From the NCBI RefSeq assembly GCF_015207825.1, contig NZ_JADEWC010000005.1:62001-126000 (forward strand): a stretch of 64,000 bases of DNA, given 5' to 3'. Position numbers and translations under genes: made by a program. This DNA is from Cyanobacterium stanieri LEGE 03274. GTDB taxonomy: Bacteria > Cyanobacteriota > Cyanobacteriia > Cyanobacteriales > Cyanobacteriaceae. The notes under the pieces are model-generated. The model had not been told where the DNA came from. It searched no databases and saw only the letters and a list, made by a program, of their open reading frames with translations. Below, one piece after another: positions 35,355-48,029 of the stretch (its first letter is position 1; the number at the start of each line of letters is the position of its first letter).

Positions 35355-38006
35355 TTACTCTGCTTTGGCAAAAACTAACTCCTCATCCTCATACTTAACC
35401 AAAACCGTATCCCCTTCAGAGAAAGTAAGATCAAGAATTTTAGTAGCAAGGGGATTTTCCAATTCCTTTTGAATTGCCCGTTTGAGAGGACGAGCTCCAT
35501 AATTAGGATCATAACCCACATTAACAATATAGTCCTGAGCCTCTGGGGTTAATTCAATTTTAATTTGTTGCTCACCCAAAAGACTTTGTAAACGGGCTAA
35601 TTGTAAAGTAACAATATGGCGTAACTCCTCTTTCTTGAGACTGTGGAAGATAATTAAATCATCGATACGGTTCAAAAATTCGGGGCGAAAATGTTTACGC
35701 AAGGAGGTTAAAACTTTACTGCGCATTTGCTCATAATTGCCATCGTTTTCTCCTAAATTCAAAATATACTCACTACCGATATTAGAAGTCATCACGATAA
35801 TAGTGTTACGAAAATCCACCAATCGCCCTTGACTGTCGGTAATTCTGCCATCATCTAACACTTGCAAGAGAATGTTAAATACATCACGGTGAGCTTTTTC
35901 TACCTCATCCAGTAGCACCACAGAATAAGGGCGACGGCGAATGGCCTCGGAAAGTTGTCCTCCTTCTTCATAGCCGACATACCCTGGGGGCGCTCCTAAC
36001 AACCGAGATACGGAATGTTTTTCCATGTATTCCGACATATCAATTCTGACCATGGCATCTTCCGAATCAAAGAGAAAGGCAGCCAGCGCCCTTGCTAATT
36101 CAGTTTTTCCGACCCCTGTGGGTCCCATAAACAGGAATGAACCGATGGGACGACTAGGATCTTTCATTCCAGCTCTTGCCCTTCTGATGGCCGCAGAAAC
36201 GATCGCCACGGCTTCCCCTTGCCCAATAACTCGTTCATGGAGATGGGATTCTAATTCAAGTAACTTTTGACGCTCGGTTTCTAAAAGGCGATTCATGGGA
36301 ATTCCCGTCCAATTAGCAACGATTTCGGCAATATCTGATTCAGAAACTTGTTCTCTTAGTAATCCAGTTCCTTCTGACTGAATTTCCAGTAGTTTTGCTT
36401 CCTTTGCTTCTAAATTGCGCTGCACACTTTCTAATTTACCGTACTTAATTTGAGCCGCTTTTTCATGGTCATAGGCTCTTTCTGCCTTGTCCAATTCTAG
36501 GCGTTTCTGTTCTTCTTCGGTTTTTAAGGCTTTGATTTCGTCTAATAATTCCTTTTCTTCCAGCCATTGAGAAGATAATTCTTTTTGTTTGTCTTGTAAC
36601 TCATTAATTTCTGTTTGAATACGCTCTAGTCTTTCGTTTGATCCTCGACCAACTACCAACATTCCAGAGCGTTGACTTTCTCCTTCTAAAGACAGTTTCT
36701 CCATTTGTAACTGCATTATGCGTCTATCTAAAGCCTCTAATTCCAAAGGTTTGGAGGTAATTTCCATTTTCAACCTTGCGGCGGCTTCATCCACCAAATC
36801 GATGGCTTTGTCGGGCAAAAAACGATCCGTGATATATCTGTGGGAAAGGGTAGCCGCAGCAACAAGTGCTGAATCAGTAATTTTAACCCCGTGATGGACT
36901 TCATAACGCTCTTTTAAACCCCGTAGGATGGAAATAGTATCTTCTACGGTGGGTTGTTTGATATATACCTGTTGAAAACGACGCTCTAGGGCGGGATCTT
37001 TTTCTATATGCTTACGATATTCATCTAGGGTGGTGGCACCGATACACCTTAATTCGCCCCTTGCCAACATGGGTTTAAGAAGGTTTCCTGCGTCCATGGC
37101 ACCCCCTTCCCGTGAACCAGCACCGACGACGGTATGCACTTCATCGATAAAAAGAATGATTTGCCCATCGGATTCGATTACTTCTTTTAATACCGATCGC
37201 AACCTCTCCTCAAATTGTCCTCTATATTTTGCCCCTGCAATGAGACTTCCCATATCAAGGGAAATCAGTTGACGATTTTTTAAAGATTCTGGTACATCTC
37301 CATTGACAATTCTTTGGGCTAAACCCTCGGCGATCGCCGTTTTACCCACCCCAGGCTCACCGATCAACACAGGATTATTTTTCGTACGACGGGATAACAC
37401 CTGAATTACTCGCCTAATTTCATCATCCCTACCAATGACGGGGTCAAGTTTTCCTGCTTTGGCTTGTTCGGTCAAATCCCTACCATATTTTTCTAGGGGA
37501 GCGCCTTCTTTTTCTTCTCCTTCCTGATTTTCTTGCTCTTGGGTAGTTTCTTCTGCCTGTTCGATGCTGGTTTTAAAAGATTTTATTTGTAACTGAAAAT
37601 CTTGGGCATCGAGATTAAAAGTGCGTAGGGTGCGCTTGCCGATGCGTTCATCTTCTGAAAAAGCTGTTAAGATGTGGGATACGCCGATAATGTCATCCTG
37701 CCAACTATCACGACAAGCCTCGGCTCTATCTAAGAGTAAATCTAAGCCCCGTCCTAGATACAGTTGATTGACACTGAACATTTTTGGCTGACGAGTGGCA
37801 AAGGTGCGTAATTGTTTTTCTAGGGTAGGTAAATCTATTTTAGCTTGGGTGAATATTTGCCCTGCGATGCTATTTTCTTCTAATAACGCCAAAATAAGGT
37901 GTTCTACTTCTAGGTTTTGATTTTTGAAGTTACGACATACTTCTTGAGATCGCACGATGGCATCCCAAGCACTCTCAGTAAATTTATTCGGATCAGTTGG
38001 CTGCAT
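35355..38006 (-). CDS. clpB: ATP-dependent chaperone ClpB
   Basis: 883 residues. Two N-terminal Clp repeats, AAA-1 ([18 protein letters not shown]), the middle coiled-coil domain (about 410-540), and AAA-2 ([18 protein letters not shown]) ending in [20 protein letters not shown]. It lacks the ClpP-contacting loop, so it is a disaggregase working with DnaK. An acidic insert ([12 protein letters not shown] type) lies before AAA-1. The N-terminus ([17 protein letters not shown]) looks like the constitutive ClpB2 paralogue of cyanobacteria; that is a judgement from memory. Confidence 0.95.
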   Translation of the reverse strand: MQPTDPNKFTESAWDAIVRSQEVCRNFKNQNLEVEHLILALLEENSIAGQIFTQAKIDLPTLEKQLRTFATRQPKMFSVNQLYLGRGLDLLLDRAEACRDSWQDDIIGVSHILTAFSEDERIGKRTLRTFNLDAQDFQLQIKSFKTSIEQAEETTQEQENQEGEEKEGAPLEKYGRDLTEQAKAGKLDPVIGRDDEIRRVIQVLSRRTKNNPVLIGEPGVGKTAIAEGLAQRIVNGDVPESLKNRQLISLDMGSLIAGAKYRGQFEERLRSVLKEVIESDGQIILFIDEVHTVVGAGSREGGAMDAGNLLKPMLARGELRCIGATTLDEYRKHIEKDPALERRFQQVYIKQPTVEDTISILRGLKERYEVHHGVKITDSALVAAATLSHRYITDRFLPDKAIDLVDEAAARLKMEITSKPLELEALDRRIMQLQMEKLSLEGESQRSGMLVVGRGSNERLERIQTEINELQDKQKELSSQWLEEKELLDEIKALKTEEEQKRLELDKAERAYDHEKAAQIKYGKLESVQRNLEAKEAKLLEIQSEGTGLLREQVSESDIAEIVANWTGIPMNRLLETERQKLLELESHLHERVIGQGEAVAIVSAAIRRARAGMKDPSRPIGSFLFMGPTGVGKTELARALAAFLFDSEDAMVRIDMSEYMEKHSVSRLLGAPPGYVGYEEGGQLSEAIRRRPYSVVLLDEVEKAHRDVFNILLQVLDDGRITDSQGRLVDFRNTIIVMTSNIGSEYILNLGENDGNYEQMRSKVLTSLRKHFRPEFLNRIDDLIIFHSLKKEELRHIVTLQLARLQSLLGEQQIKIELTPEAQDYIVNVGYDPNYGARPLKRAIQKELENPLATKILDLTFSEGDTVLVKYEDEELVFAKAE

Positions 38007-38103
38007 TATCTATCAGTTATGGGTGACTTGATATTAATTATTAACTTTTTTTAACCAAATGTCACCTTATGGGGCAATAGTCTGCCCAATTTTTTGGGGA
38101 AAT

Positions 38104-38343
38104 TTATTCTTCTAGGTTCAGGTTTTTAATACTGTTTTTCAACTCTTTCCATAAAACCCTAATTTGTTGATAGGCTTGATTGGAGGATATTTTACCGTTG
38201 GTTTCGAGGTTACAGATATAACTTACTTTTTGGGCAAATTCTTGTAAGTTAGCGTTAAAAACTAAGTTTTCTGGGGTAAATTCTCCATGGTAGGGACTAC
38301 GAGGATAGAGCATATCATTTTTATCAGCTTTGTTGTTATCCAC
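38104..38343 (-). CDS. Small conserved cyanobacterial protein
   Basis: 79 residues from a GTG; an inner ATG (MLYPRSPYHGEF) is the alternative start. The core YPRSPYHGEFTPENLVFNAN and FAQKVSYICNLETNGKIS is well conserved in cyanobacteria as I remember it (DUF7219-type). Soluble, helical, function unknown. It lies 97 bases upstream of clpB on the same strand. Confidence 0.75.
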   Translation of the reverse strand: MDNNKADKNDMLYPRSPYHGEFTPENLVFNANLQEFAQKVSYICNLETNGKISSNQAYQQIRVLWKELKNSIKNLNLEE

Positions 38344-38503
38344 GATTTTTAGTTAGTTTTTTATAATATAAGCTATCAACAGTTTAGCTTAAAAAACTAA
38401 TTTTATGGATGGTCGTTGAACTTAATTTTAAATATTAGATAAATTACCACTTTTAAGATTTGGTATTCTAGTTTTTTTGATTATTTCTGTTAATATTAAA
38501 AAT

Positions 38504-38974
38504 CTATTCTGCCCCTGAACCGCTATAGGGAATACCGTAATCAAAGACATTTACATGGGAAGATGAACTACCCGTGTTGCTATTTTCAGAGGATGGTAAA
38601 TCATATTCATAAATATCCTCATTTACACTATTTATGTCTGATTGTTCCCTAAATTCTACCATGGTAGAATAAATGAGTCTGTCTCTAATTTTAATTTGTT
38701 CACTCCTTGGCAATTGATGAAAATTAGGGGGTAACTCATCATAAAACATTTGCCGTCTTTCGGCAGTATTGGTGGGACGTTTTATGTTATTTCTTTTTTC
38801 ATTTTCTATGATGCTAAAAATATCGGTGGGTATTTCGTCCTCTGGAGAATTGTTGGCGGCGTAGGAGGTTTGTTGTTGATTGGCTAGGGAGTTTTGTTTA
38901 ATATTCTCGATGGGATAGCAACCACTAACGAATATGGTGGCAACAACAATAGGATAAACAACAGCCTTGGTCAT
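38504..38974 (-). CDS. Putative lipoprotein of unknown function
   Basis: 156 residues. The signal peptide ends in the lipobox FVSG-C19. The mature part is asparagine-, serine- and glutamate-rich and of low complexity, with one ordered-looking helical stretch (RRQMFYDELPPNFHQLPRSE). I recognise no domain. It is divergent from rsmH. Confidence 0.6.
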   Translation of the reverse strand: MTKAVVYPIVVATIFVSGCYPIENIKQNSLANQQQTSYAANNSPEDEIPTDIFSIIENEKRNNIKRPTNTAERRQMFYDELPPNFHQLPRSEQIKIRDRLIYSTMVEFREQSDINSVNEDIYEYDLPSSENSNTGSSSSHVNVFDYGIPYSGSGAE

Positions 38975-39072
38975 GACTTTAGAATGTGTTCTGCATTTTT
39001 ATATTAACAATTAAATGTTGACAAGGAATGACAAAAATCGAACAATGTAATTAATATTTACTATGCTGTTTT

Positions 39073-39945
39073 ATGACTTCATCTCCCGCTGATTTTTTCC
39101 ATGTTTCTGTTTTCGCTCAAGAGTTGGTGGAGGCCATTAATCCTAAGCCCCATGGTCATTATCTTGATGCTACTTTAGGGGGGGGAGGACATACGGAAAT
39201 TTTATTGGGTTATGATGATACTATTACAATGACGGTGATTGATCTGGATGAAAATGCGATCGCCTCTGTCCGTGATAGATTACCGACTTCTTATTTAGAA
39301 AGAATCACTTTTTTTCATGGTAATTTTGCCGATTTTCAAGGGCAAAAAAATCAATTTGATGGCGTTATGGCTGATTTGGGGGTTAGTTCTCCTCAATTTG
39401 ATCATCCCGAGCGGGGTTTTAGTTTCCGCCATGAAGGGGCTTTAGATATGAGGATGAATCAAAACCAGTCTTTGACGGCACAAAAAATAGTTAACCATTG
39501 GCAAGAAAAGGAAATTGCTGATTTAATTTATCAGTATGGGGAGGAAAGGTTATCCCGTCGCATTGCTCGAAAAATTGTCGAAAAACGCCCTTTTACCACT
39601 ACCACTCAGTTAGCCAGTGCGATCGCCCTTTGTTACCCCCCCAAGGCTCGTTATGGTAGAATACACCCCGCCACGAGAACTTTTCAAGCCTTACGCATTG
39701 CGGTTAATCAAGAATTAGATTCCCTCACCACTTTTTTGGGCAACGCCCCCAGATGGCTTAAACCAGAAGGCAGAATCGCTATTATTAGTTTTCATAGTCT
39801 CGAAGATAGAATCGTTAAATATCAATTTCGGGATAACGATGCCCTCAAAATTATTACCAAAAAGCCCCTCACCCCCAGTAAACAAGAGCAAGAGGTTAAT
39901 GGGCGATCGCGCTCTGCTAAACTAAGGATTGCCGAAAAACAATGA
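39073..39945 (+). CDS. rsmH: 16S rRNA m4C1402 methyltransferase RsmH
   Basis: 290 residues. SAM-binding motif [17 protein letters not shown] is followed by [50 protein letters not shown] and the helical insert. The C-terminus has [20 protein letters not shown]. It methylates N4 of C1402 of 16S rRNA. Often the first gene of the division/cell-wall cluster in other bacteria, but here it stands alone. Confidence 0.96.
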   Translation: MTSSPADFFHVSVFAQELVEAINPKPHGHYLDATLGGGGHTEILLGYDDTITMTVIDLDENAIASVRDRLPTSYLERITFFHGNFADFQGQKNQFDGVMADLGVSSPQFDHPERGFSFRHEGALDMRMNQNQSLTAQKIVNHWQEKEIADLIYQYGEERLSRRIARKIVEKRPFTTTTQLASAIALCYPPKARYGRIHPATRTFQALRIAVNQELDSLTTFLGNAPRWLKPEGRIAIISFHSLEDRIVKYQFRDNDALKIITKKPLTPSKQEQEVNGRSRSAKLRIAEKQ

Positions 39946-39983
39946 TCGGGCTTTAAAAAAAAAGACAATCATTAGTAATTGCC

Positions 39984-40373
39984 CTATTTATCTTTTGTTT
40001 GAATCAATTCCACCTTATAACCCGTAGGATCTTCCACAAAAGCAATTACTGTAGTACCATGTTTCATAGGTCCTGGTTCTCTGATTACCTTACCCCCAAG
40101 GGATTTAATTTTGTCGCAGGTAGTATAAATATCATCTACCCCAAGGGCAATATGTCCATAACCATCCCCAATATCATAACTATCTTTACCCCAATTGTAG
40201 GTTAATTCAATGACGGAATTATCGGCCTCATCCCCATAGCCCACAAAAGCAAGGGTAAATTCTCCTCCAGGATAGTCTTTTTGTCTTAACAACTTCATTC
40301 CTAAAACATCGCAATAGAATTTGATGGATTCTTCTAAATTACCTACCCTTAACATGGTGTGTAAAAGACGCAT
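39984..40373 (-). CDS. gloA: Lactoylglutathione lyase (glyoxalase I)
   Basis: 129 residues from the ATG at 40373-40371 ([20 protein letters not shown]); eight extra upstream codons are possible. Two glyoxalase repeats carry the metal ligands: His5, Glu in VIELTYNWG, His in [11 protein letters not shown] and Glu in YKVELIQ. It isomerises the methylglyoxal-glutathione adduct. Convergent with rsmH. Confidence 0.94.
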   Translation of the reverse strand: MRLLHTMLRVGNLEESIKFYCDVLGMKLLRQKDYPGGEFTLAFVGYGDEADNSVIELTYNWGKDSYDIGDGYGHIALGVDDIYTTCDKIKSLGGKVIREPGPMKHGTTVIAFVEDPTGYKVELIQTKDK

Positions 40374-42395
<2,022 letters not shown>

Positions 42396-42733
42396 GGTTT
42401 AATAAGAAAGTGGGATAATTAGGAAAATAAATAATTATGAAATTTTTCCGATTTCCCACTCTATAATTAATCACAGGGCTAATGAATTTACCCCGTTAAT
42501 AATATTTAACTGTTTTTTCTATTTTGATTTTTGCAGGTTGATTTAAAAAAAATACCTATTCTCTTTTATTTTTCAACCAATTATGGTTTGTTCATTTCAG
42601 AAGACTATAAAAATAATTGATGTCTATTTATTAATAGTAAAAAATATTTTTTATTAAGATAAATATTATTATGATAACTTTTTACATTTCCTGATTAAAA
42701 TAAAAATACCAGCGCCCTTAACCCTAGTTTTTT
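42396..42733. other. Intergenic region with long hairpin after pyrG
   Basis: 338 bases. AGTGGGA (42409-42415) pairs with TCCCACT (42454-42460), with further AT pairing inside; it is a probable terminator of pyrG. The remainder is extremely AT-rich and should contain the promoter of the vWA-domain lipoprotein gene. No small gene recognised. Confidence 0.55.
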
Positions 42734-44437
42734 ATGCTTAGGAAAAAAAGAATTATCAGTTTTCTTTGTATTTCATCTCTCATAGGCCTTATCAGCTGTG
42801 AGTCTATGCCCAACGAAGTCAACAACAATCAGGGTATTCCCATCAGATTTTTAGCAGGAAGCGACTTAAAACAATTTTGCGAAGTATCCGCCGAAAAACT
42901 TAACGCCACCAAACCCCAATTGAGTAGCGGAGAAAGATATTATCTAGTGTGCGACATTAAAGGAAGCGGAGATGTATTTCAAGAAGTAGTATCACTTTCT
43001 CAACAACTAGCCAACGGCTCTACTTCGCCCGATGATGAGAGATTTCCTAGCCTTATTTCCTTCGACGGCCCTATCTATCAAAATCAACTAATTTACGAAA
43101 TCGATAAAATATTTCCAGGACAAAACTACATTCCCCCCATTACCGATTCTCCCCTGTTGGTGTATAGCCCCATGGTGTTTATGACCACCACCGAATTAGC
43201 ACCAGCCTTGGCCAAAGCTCCAAATTTATATACCGTATTACAACAATATGATAACTATCAGCAACTAGACTCGAGCGCCCTTCCCCTACCCATACACTTT
43301 GTACAAACCGCCCCCACCCGCTCTAATTCAGGACTACAAACCCTTGTGGCACAATTTGCTTCCGTTGCCAACAAACCCCCCGAAGATTTAACCATCGCCG
43401 ACATAGAAGCCCATCAAGAGGAAGTGAGGGAGATTCAGCAAAAAGTTACCCGTTACGGAATTTCCACTGGCTCTCTCGCTCAATCCATGGTGGAAAATGG
43501 CGTATTTTGGGCTTCCGTTGGTTCGGTTTATGAGTCTTTGGTTATTGCCGCCAACAGTCAAGGGGATAACAGCCAAAAATATCAAGCGGTATATCCCCAA
43601 TCCACTTTCAGTTCTGATATTCGCTCCATTTTGCCCAATGCCCCTTGGGTTACGCCCCAAGAAAAAGAAGCTAGTGAAGCCATCATCGAATTTATGCGTC
43701 AACCAGAGATTCAGGCGATCGCCGTTAGCCTAGGATTACGCCCTGGGGTGCCTGGAGTACCATTGGGAAACAAATTTAGTGCCGAATTTGGAGTAAATCC
43801 AAACCCCACCTACGAATCCTATCGTCCTCCTCAGCCCGAAGTGGTAGAAGTGATGTTAGAAAGTTGGCAAAACTATGCCAAAAAACCCTCCCTAGTGGCG
43901 GTGGTGGTAGATATTTCTGGCTCCATGCAGGGAACTAAATTTAGTTCTGTTCAAAATACCTTACTTAGTTATATCAACAATCTGGGTAGCAAAGAAGAAA
44001 TCGTAATCATCCCCTTTAATAGTGAAATAGGGCAACCCTTGCGAGTTAGTAGCTCACCAGAAGATAAATTCAGAGCCATTAACTATATTTCTTCCTTACA
44101 GGCAGGGGGAGGTACAAGACTATACGACAGCGCCCTTTTTGCTCGTAATTGGTTGAGAGAAAATCTCAAAGATGAAGCCATTAACGCAGTGTTAATTTTA
44201 ACCGATGGGGAAGATTCAGGCTCACAGGTGAACCTATCACAATTAGAACAGGAATTACAAAAAAGCGGTTTTAATAGTGATGAAAGGATTGCTTTTTTTA
44301 CCATTGGTTATGGTAATGAAGGAGAATTTAGCCCTGATATTCTACAAGAAATTGCCCAGATAAATGGCGGTTATTATCGTAAAGGAGATCCCGAAACCAT
44401 TGCCCAAGTTATGGAAAATTTACAAGTAGAATTTTAA
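42734..44437 (+). CDS. Lipoprotein fusing a substrate-binding domain to a von Willebrand A domain
   Basis: 567 residues. Lipobox ending at Cys22 (GLISC). Residues about 35-350 form a type 2 periplasmic-binding fold with the ligand-loop-like PTRSNSG (194-200). Residues about 385-565 are a vWA domain with an intact MIDAS: DISGS (393-397), Thr461 in GGGTRLYDS and Asp491 in LILTDGEDSG. Such proteins are annotated elsewhere as substrate-binding and VWA domain proteins; function unknown. It would face the periplasm. It heads a three-gene plus-strand set (to 46492). Confidence 0.85.
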   Translation: MLRKKRIISFLCISSLIGLISCESMPNEVNNNQGIPIRFLAGSDLKQFCEVSAEKLNATKPQLSSGERYYLVCDIKGSGDVFQEVVSLSQQLANGSTSPDDERFPSLISFDGPIYQNQLIYEIDKIFPGQNYIPPITDSPLLVYSPMVFMTTTELAPALAKAPNLYTVLQQYDNYQQLDSSALPLPIHFVQTAPTRSNSGLQTLVAQFASVANKPPEDLTIADIEAHQEEVREIQQKVTRYGISTGSLAQSMVENGVFWASVGSVYESLVIAANSQGDNSQKYQAVYPQSTFSSDIRSILPNAPWVTPQEKEASEAIIEFMRQPEIQAIAVSLGLRPGVPGVPLGNKFSAEFGVNPNPTYESYRPPQPEVVEVMLESWQNYAKKPSLVAVVVDISGSMQGTKFSSVQNTLLSYINNLGSKEEIVIIPFNSEIGQPLRVSSSPEDKFRAINYISSLQAGGGTRLYDSALFARNWLRENLKDEAINAVLILTDGEDSGSQVNLSQLEQELQKSGFNSDERIAFFTIGYGNEGEFSPDILQEIAQINGGYYRKGDPETIAQVMENLQVEF

Positions 44438-44460
44438 TACTTTTATCTATCTAAAAATCT

Positions 44461-45177
44461 ATGAAAATAGTTAATCCTCTTAATTATCCTTTGGCAGTTT
44501 TATTTGCTTGTATTTGTTTAGTTTTTGGGGCAAGGGCGATAAAACTTTCTCCTTGGTTAATGTTGCCCATCACGGGAGCTATTTCTTTTGTCGGGGCTGA
44601 TTATCTAGCCAAAAAAGAACCACCCAAAGTTAATTTAAATAACCCTATTTTAGAACAAGAATTAAATAATGCTAAAATCCAAGCAAAATTATTAATTAGT
44701 AAGGCAGAACATTTAAGAATTGAAGCCCAAAAACTATTACAACATTCTTCCCAAATGGAATTATTAACCGCCGTAGAATATACTTGCCAGCGCACCTTAG
44801 AACTACCAGAAAAAATAAATCATTTAACCCAAAAATTAGCGGGGGGAGATTCTTTATTATCTAGGGAAGAATTAAATAAACAACTTCAACAAGTAAAAAG
44901 CCAACAAAAAAATAGTAAAGGAAGGGCTTTAATACAATTACAACAATTAGAAAATACCCTAAAAAATAATTTACAGTTGGTAGAAGAAGGACAAGACGCA
45001 AGGGAAGCTCAAGTTTTTTCTATCGTCACTATTATTACTGAATTTGCAGGGGTTTTACAGCAATTACAAAATAAATTAAGGTCTGCTAATTTAGATAATT
45101 CGGAAGAAATACAAGAATTAAAAGATTTAAATAATGAATTAAATAATTTTCAAGAAAGTATGGATGTATTGGTATAA
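44461..45177 (+). CDS. Membrane-anchored coiled-coil protein
   Basis: 238 residues, 23 bases after the vWA gene. Two short hydrophobic helices at the N-terminus (YPLAVLFACICLVFGARAIK and SPWLMLPITGAISFVGADYL) form a hairpin in the membrane. The rest is almost entirely heptad-rich helix (IQAKLLISKAEHLRIEAQKL, QQLKQ-type repeats to the end) and probably cytoplasmic. No enzyme motif. Co-transcription with the vWA gene suggests a structural or signalling partner. Confidence 0.7.
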   Translation: MKIVNPLNYPLAVLFACICLVFGARAIKLSPWLMLPITGAISFVGADYLAKKEPPKVNLNNPILEQELNNAKIQAKLLISKAEHLRIEAQKLLQHSSQMELLTAVEYTCQRTLELPEKINHLTQKLAGGDSLLSREELNKQLQQVKSQQKNSKGRALIQLQQLENTLKNNLQLVEEGQDAREAQVFSIVTIITEFAGVLQQLQNKLRSANLDNSEEIQELKDLNNELNNFQESMDVLV

Positions 45178-45206
45178 GTAAGTAGACATAATTAAATGGA
45201 TTTAGG

Positions 45207-45226
45207 CAAGGGGTTTAAACCCCTTG
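45207..45226. repeat. 20-base perfect palindrome, dispersed family
   Basis: CAAGGGGTTTAAACCCCTTG, followed by TTCATAAG. The same context with one change in the centre occurs at 13321-13345. It may act as terminator of the two upstream genes. Downstream (45312-45350) a GCCCTTAGCCCCCTTTAAAA fragment is another familiar cyanobacterial intergenic repeat. Confidence 0.6.
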
Positions 45227-45406
45227 TTCATAAGAGTCTTAATAAAATAAGAGCTATAATTAATTTCGCCAATTTACTTAAATTTTTTTGATTAAATTTT
45301 GAGTCATGAAAATACGATCGCCCTTAGCCCCCTTTAAAAAGGGATAACTTAATTTAACAATCTGACAAATAATTCAGGACTGCTATATATAATTAGGTAA
45401 AAAGTT

Positions 45407-46492
45407 ATGAATAAAAAGATTATTTCCAGCGCCCTTATAACCATATCTACCATCATCGCCTATGCACCATTACCCAATCAAAATAAAACTTTAAATGTGA
45501 TCATTGGTTCAGAATTACAAGAACCTTTAGCAGAAATAGAACAAACTTTTGAGCAAAATTATCCCGATATTCAAATAAACTTAAAAATTCAAGGATCTCA
45601 AGATATTATTAATAATATTATTAATCAAAAAAATGATTTTCAACCAGCTATTATTATTCCTGCTAGTGATGAATTAATTAGTGAATTAGAGACAAGATTA
45701 AGGGCGATCGGGCAAGAAAAACCATTTTATAATAATCCTCAACCCATTGCTAAAACTCTCTTAGTGGCGATCGCATGGCAAGAAAGGGGAAACATTTTAT
45801 TTCCTAACGATCAATTTAATTGGCGACAACTAGAACAAGCATTAATAAGCAAAAATTGGCAAGATATAGGAGGTAATAATGACTGGGGAAGTTTTGATCT
45901 TCTTATGACAGATCCCACCCGTTCTAATAGTGGACAATTAACCCTTAATTTATGGGCAGAAAATAAACTAAATCAGAATAATTTAGGCATTAATAATCTT
46001 ACTAATACTGAAGTAGAGCAACTTTTTTCTTTACTTAAAAACTCCGTATATCAACCACCAAGATCCACTGATATTTTACTACAAGAATTTATTGTCAGAG
46101 GGGAAAATGATGCTGATGTTGGTCTAGTTTACGAAAGCATTGCCTTATATCGCTGGTCACAAACAAATCAAAATAAAGTGTATCAAATTTATTATCCCAA
46201 TCCAACCATCGAAACTTTTTCCACCGCCGTAATTCTGAATAATAACTTAAACAAAACTGAACAAAAATCAGCAGAAAAATTTATAGATTATCTATTAGCG
46301 GAAAATCAACAAATTATTCTAGCAAAATATGGTTTTAGACCCATAAATGATAACATTAATTTAACAACCATTAATGATACCCCTTGGAGTAATAATATTC
46401 TTGGTATGGAAATAAATCCCCCCGTAGAAATTAAACCTTCCCCTTCCCCTGAAATTATTAATGAAATTCAAAAAGTATGGCTCAGAAACTAA
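45407..46492 (+). CDS. Periplasmic substrate-binding-like protein, partner of the vWA lipoprotein
   Basis: 361 residues. An N-terminal hydrophobic signal (IISSALITISTIIAYAPLP) is followed by a type 2 periplasmic-binding fold: TLNVIIGSELQEPLAEIEQT, the shared PTRSNSG (170-176) and VGLVYESIALYRW, which parallels VGSVYESLVIAAN of the vWA protein. It thus looks like a stand-alone paralogue of the vWA protein's N-terminal domain. No ABC permease is nearby, so transport is unlikely to be its only role. The ligand is unknown. Confidence 0.75.
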   Translation: MNKKIISSALITISTIIAYAPLPNQNKTLNVIIGSELQEPLAEIEQTFEQNYPDIQINLKIQGSQDIINNIINQKNDFQPAIIIPASDELISELETRLRAIGQEKPFYNNPQPIAKTLLVAIAWQERGNILFPNDQFNWRQLEQALISKNWQDIGGNNDWGSFDLLMTDPTRSNSGQLTLNLWAENKLNQNNLGINNLTNTEVEQLFSLLKNSVYQPPRSTDILLQEFIVRGENDADVGLVYESIALYRWSQTNQNKVYQIYYPNPTIETFSTAVILNNNLNKTEQKSAEKFIDYLLAENQQIILAKYGFRPINDNINLTTINDTPWSNNILGMEINPPVEIKPSPSPEIINEIQKVWLRN

Positions 46493-46815
46493 AACGAACT
46501 AATTGGGAAAAACTAACCAAACTGTAACTAGGGATAATCTATAAGGTGTCAGGTATCGGGTATCAGGTTAAGAAGTTGACAAAAACTATATGTTAACTCG
46601 AGTTAGGAATAAGATTTTTAGCTTTTTAAAGGTGTGAAGAATTCGCCATGGACAATGAATCATTAACAAACTATGACTTACCACCTGCAACCAAAAGCCT
46701 GTACGGACGTACCATGGTACATCCCCTACCATACAACACAACTATTATCCCGAACTGAGGTTATTTATTTTATAATTTTGATGATTTAATAATTTTGGTG
46801 TAGAGGTCAACTCTG
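46493..46815. other. Intergenic region with heptamer repeat and a doubtful 36-codon frame
   Basis: 323 bases. GGTGTCA-GGTATCG-GGTATCA (46545-46565) are three tandem heptamers. A 36-codon frame at 46648-46758 (MDNESLTNYDLPPATKSLYG...) overlaps GTACCATGGTAC, a perfect 12-base palindrome at about 46711-46722. The frame has no ribosome binding site and I do not call it. Confidence 0.5.
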
Positions 46816-47982
46816 ATGTTGAAAAAAAGTCTGTGGCAATGTTCTTGGTTTGTTGCTCCGATAATAGTGGTTAGTGCTTCTGCTTCTCAAGCCTTGGAGA
46901 CGCAGATTAATTTTTCAGAGTCTGATAGTAATAATTACACTTTGATGATTACCAATCTATTAGATAATAATTTTACTTTTGATGTTGATCAACCGTTAAT
47001 CCAATCAAAAACTTTGCCGACTCTTAATCCCGTTATTTTGGGAGAGTATAACCATAACCACATTACTGTTATCCAAAGGGTAGATAATTCTAGTTTTGGT
47101 CATGGGGAATTGATGATGGATCAAGATTTTTTAGGGAATGATAATAAACTTGTGGCTCAGAGTGCATCGGATTTGGAGATGGAAGAAGTTAGGCCGTCTA
47201 ACAACTCTTGGCATTTTTTAATTCAACCTTCTATTTATGTCCCTTTTACTATTTATGGTGATGCCGCGGCGGGGAGCGTGAGTGGGGATTTTTCTTTAGA
47301 TGCGAGTCAAATTAGAAGAAGTATTAAGGATGATCTGAATTTTGCTTTTTTTGGAAGAATGAAGGCTTGGAATCCCGAATATCGTTGGGGAGTTTTCGCA
47401 GATTTTGATTATTTATCCTTGGATAGTAGGGCTTCTATAAGTCGTAGGTTGCCCCCCTCCTTAGGTTCTATTCCTGTGCGGTTGGATGCTTCAGCGGATA
47501 GCAAGTTATGGTCTTTGTCTTTGGGGGGGGCTTATCGTTTTTACGATCGCTCTAAGGTTAATCCTGATGGGGTTGAAACGGAATTTGACCTGGGGCGATC
47601 GGTTTTTGATGTTTTTGGGGGAGTTAATATTACAGGGGTTGATTTAGGTTTAAATTTTAGTAGTCCGGGGCTAGGACAAGCTCGTTTTAATGGTAATACT
47701 ACGGTGGTATCTCCGATTATCGGTGCGAGGGCGAGGGTTAATCTTTCTCCTCAGTGGGCATGGGTTACGGGGGGTTCTTTTTCGGGTTTTGGCATTGATG
47801 GATTAAATCAATGGAATTTAGGCACGGGGCTTGATTGGAAGTTTTCTGAGGGTAAGACTTCCTTGGGTTTTGGTTACCGTTTTGGTTACACGAGTTATGG
47901 TTCTAATTTGACTAGGGCGACAGATTTTGAGGTAAATGTTAATCAGAATGGGCCTTATGTCAATGTTTCTTTTCGCTTTTAA
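46816..47982 (+). CDS. Outer-membrane beta-barrel protein
   Basis: 388 residues. The signal peptide ends near SASQA-LE. About 100 residues of unstructured asparagine-rich sequence precede an eight-strand-like barrel with alternating hydrophobic residues (WHFLIQPSIYVPFTIYGDAA, KLWSLSLGGAYRFYDRSK, KTSLGFGYRFGYTSYGSN) and a C-terminal phenylalanine (YVNVSFRF), the BAM recognition signal. No specific family recognised. It is followed 47 bases later by an MlaE-type permease, which suggests a role in the envelope. Confidence 0.75.
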   Translation: MLKKSLWQCSWFVAPIIVVSASASQALETQINFSESDSNNYTLMITNLLDNNFTFDVDQPLIQSKTLPTLNPVILGEYNHNHITVIQRVDNSSFGHGELMMDQDFLGNDNKLVAQSASDLEMEEVRPSNNSWHFLIQPSIYVPFTIYGDAAAGSVSGDFSLDASQIRRSIKDDLNFAFFGRMKAWNPEYRWGVFADFDYLSLDSRASISRRLPPSLGSIPVRLDASADSKLWSLSLGGAYRFYDRSKVNPDGVETEFDLGRSVFDVFGGVNITGVDLGLNFSSPGLGQARFNGNTTVVSPIIGARARVNLSPQWAWVTGGSFSGFGIDGLNQWNLGTGLDWKFSEGKTSLGFGYRFGYTSYGSNLTRATDFEVNVNQNGPYVNVSFRF

Positions 47983-48029
47983 TGTTGATTAGGATATAAT
48001 TAACAACTGCCCTCATTGCTCATACAATA

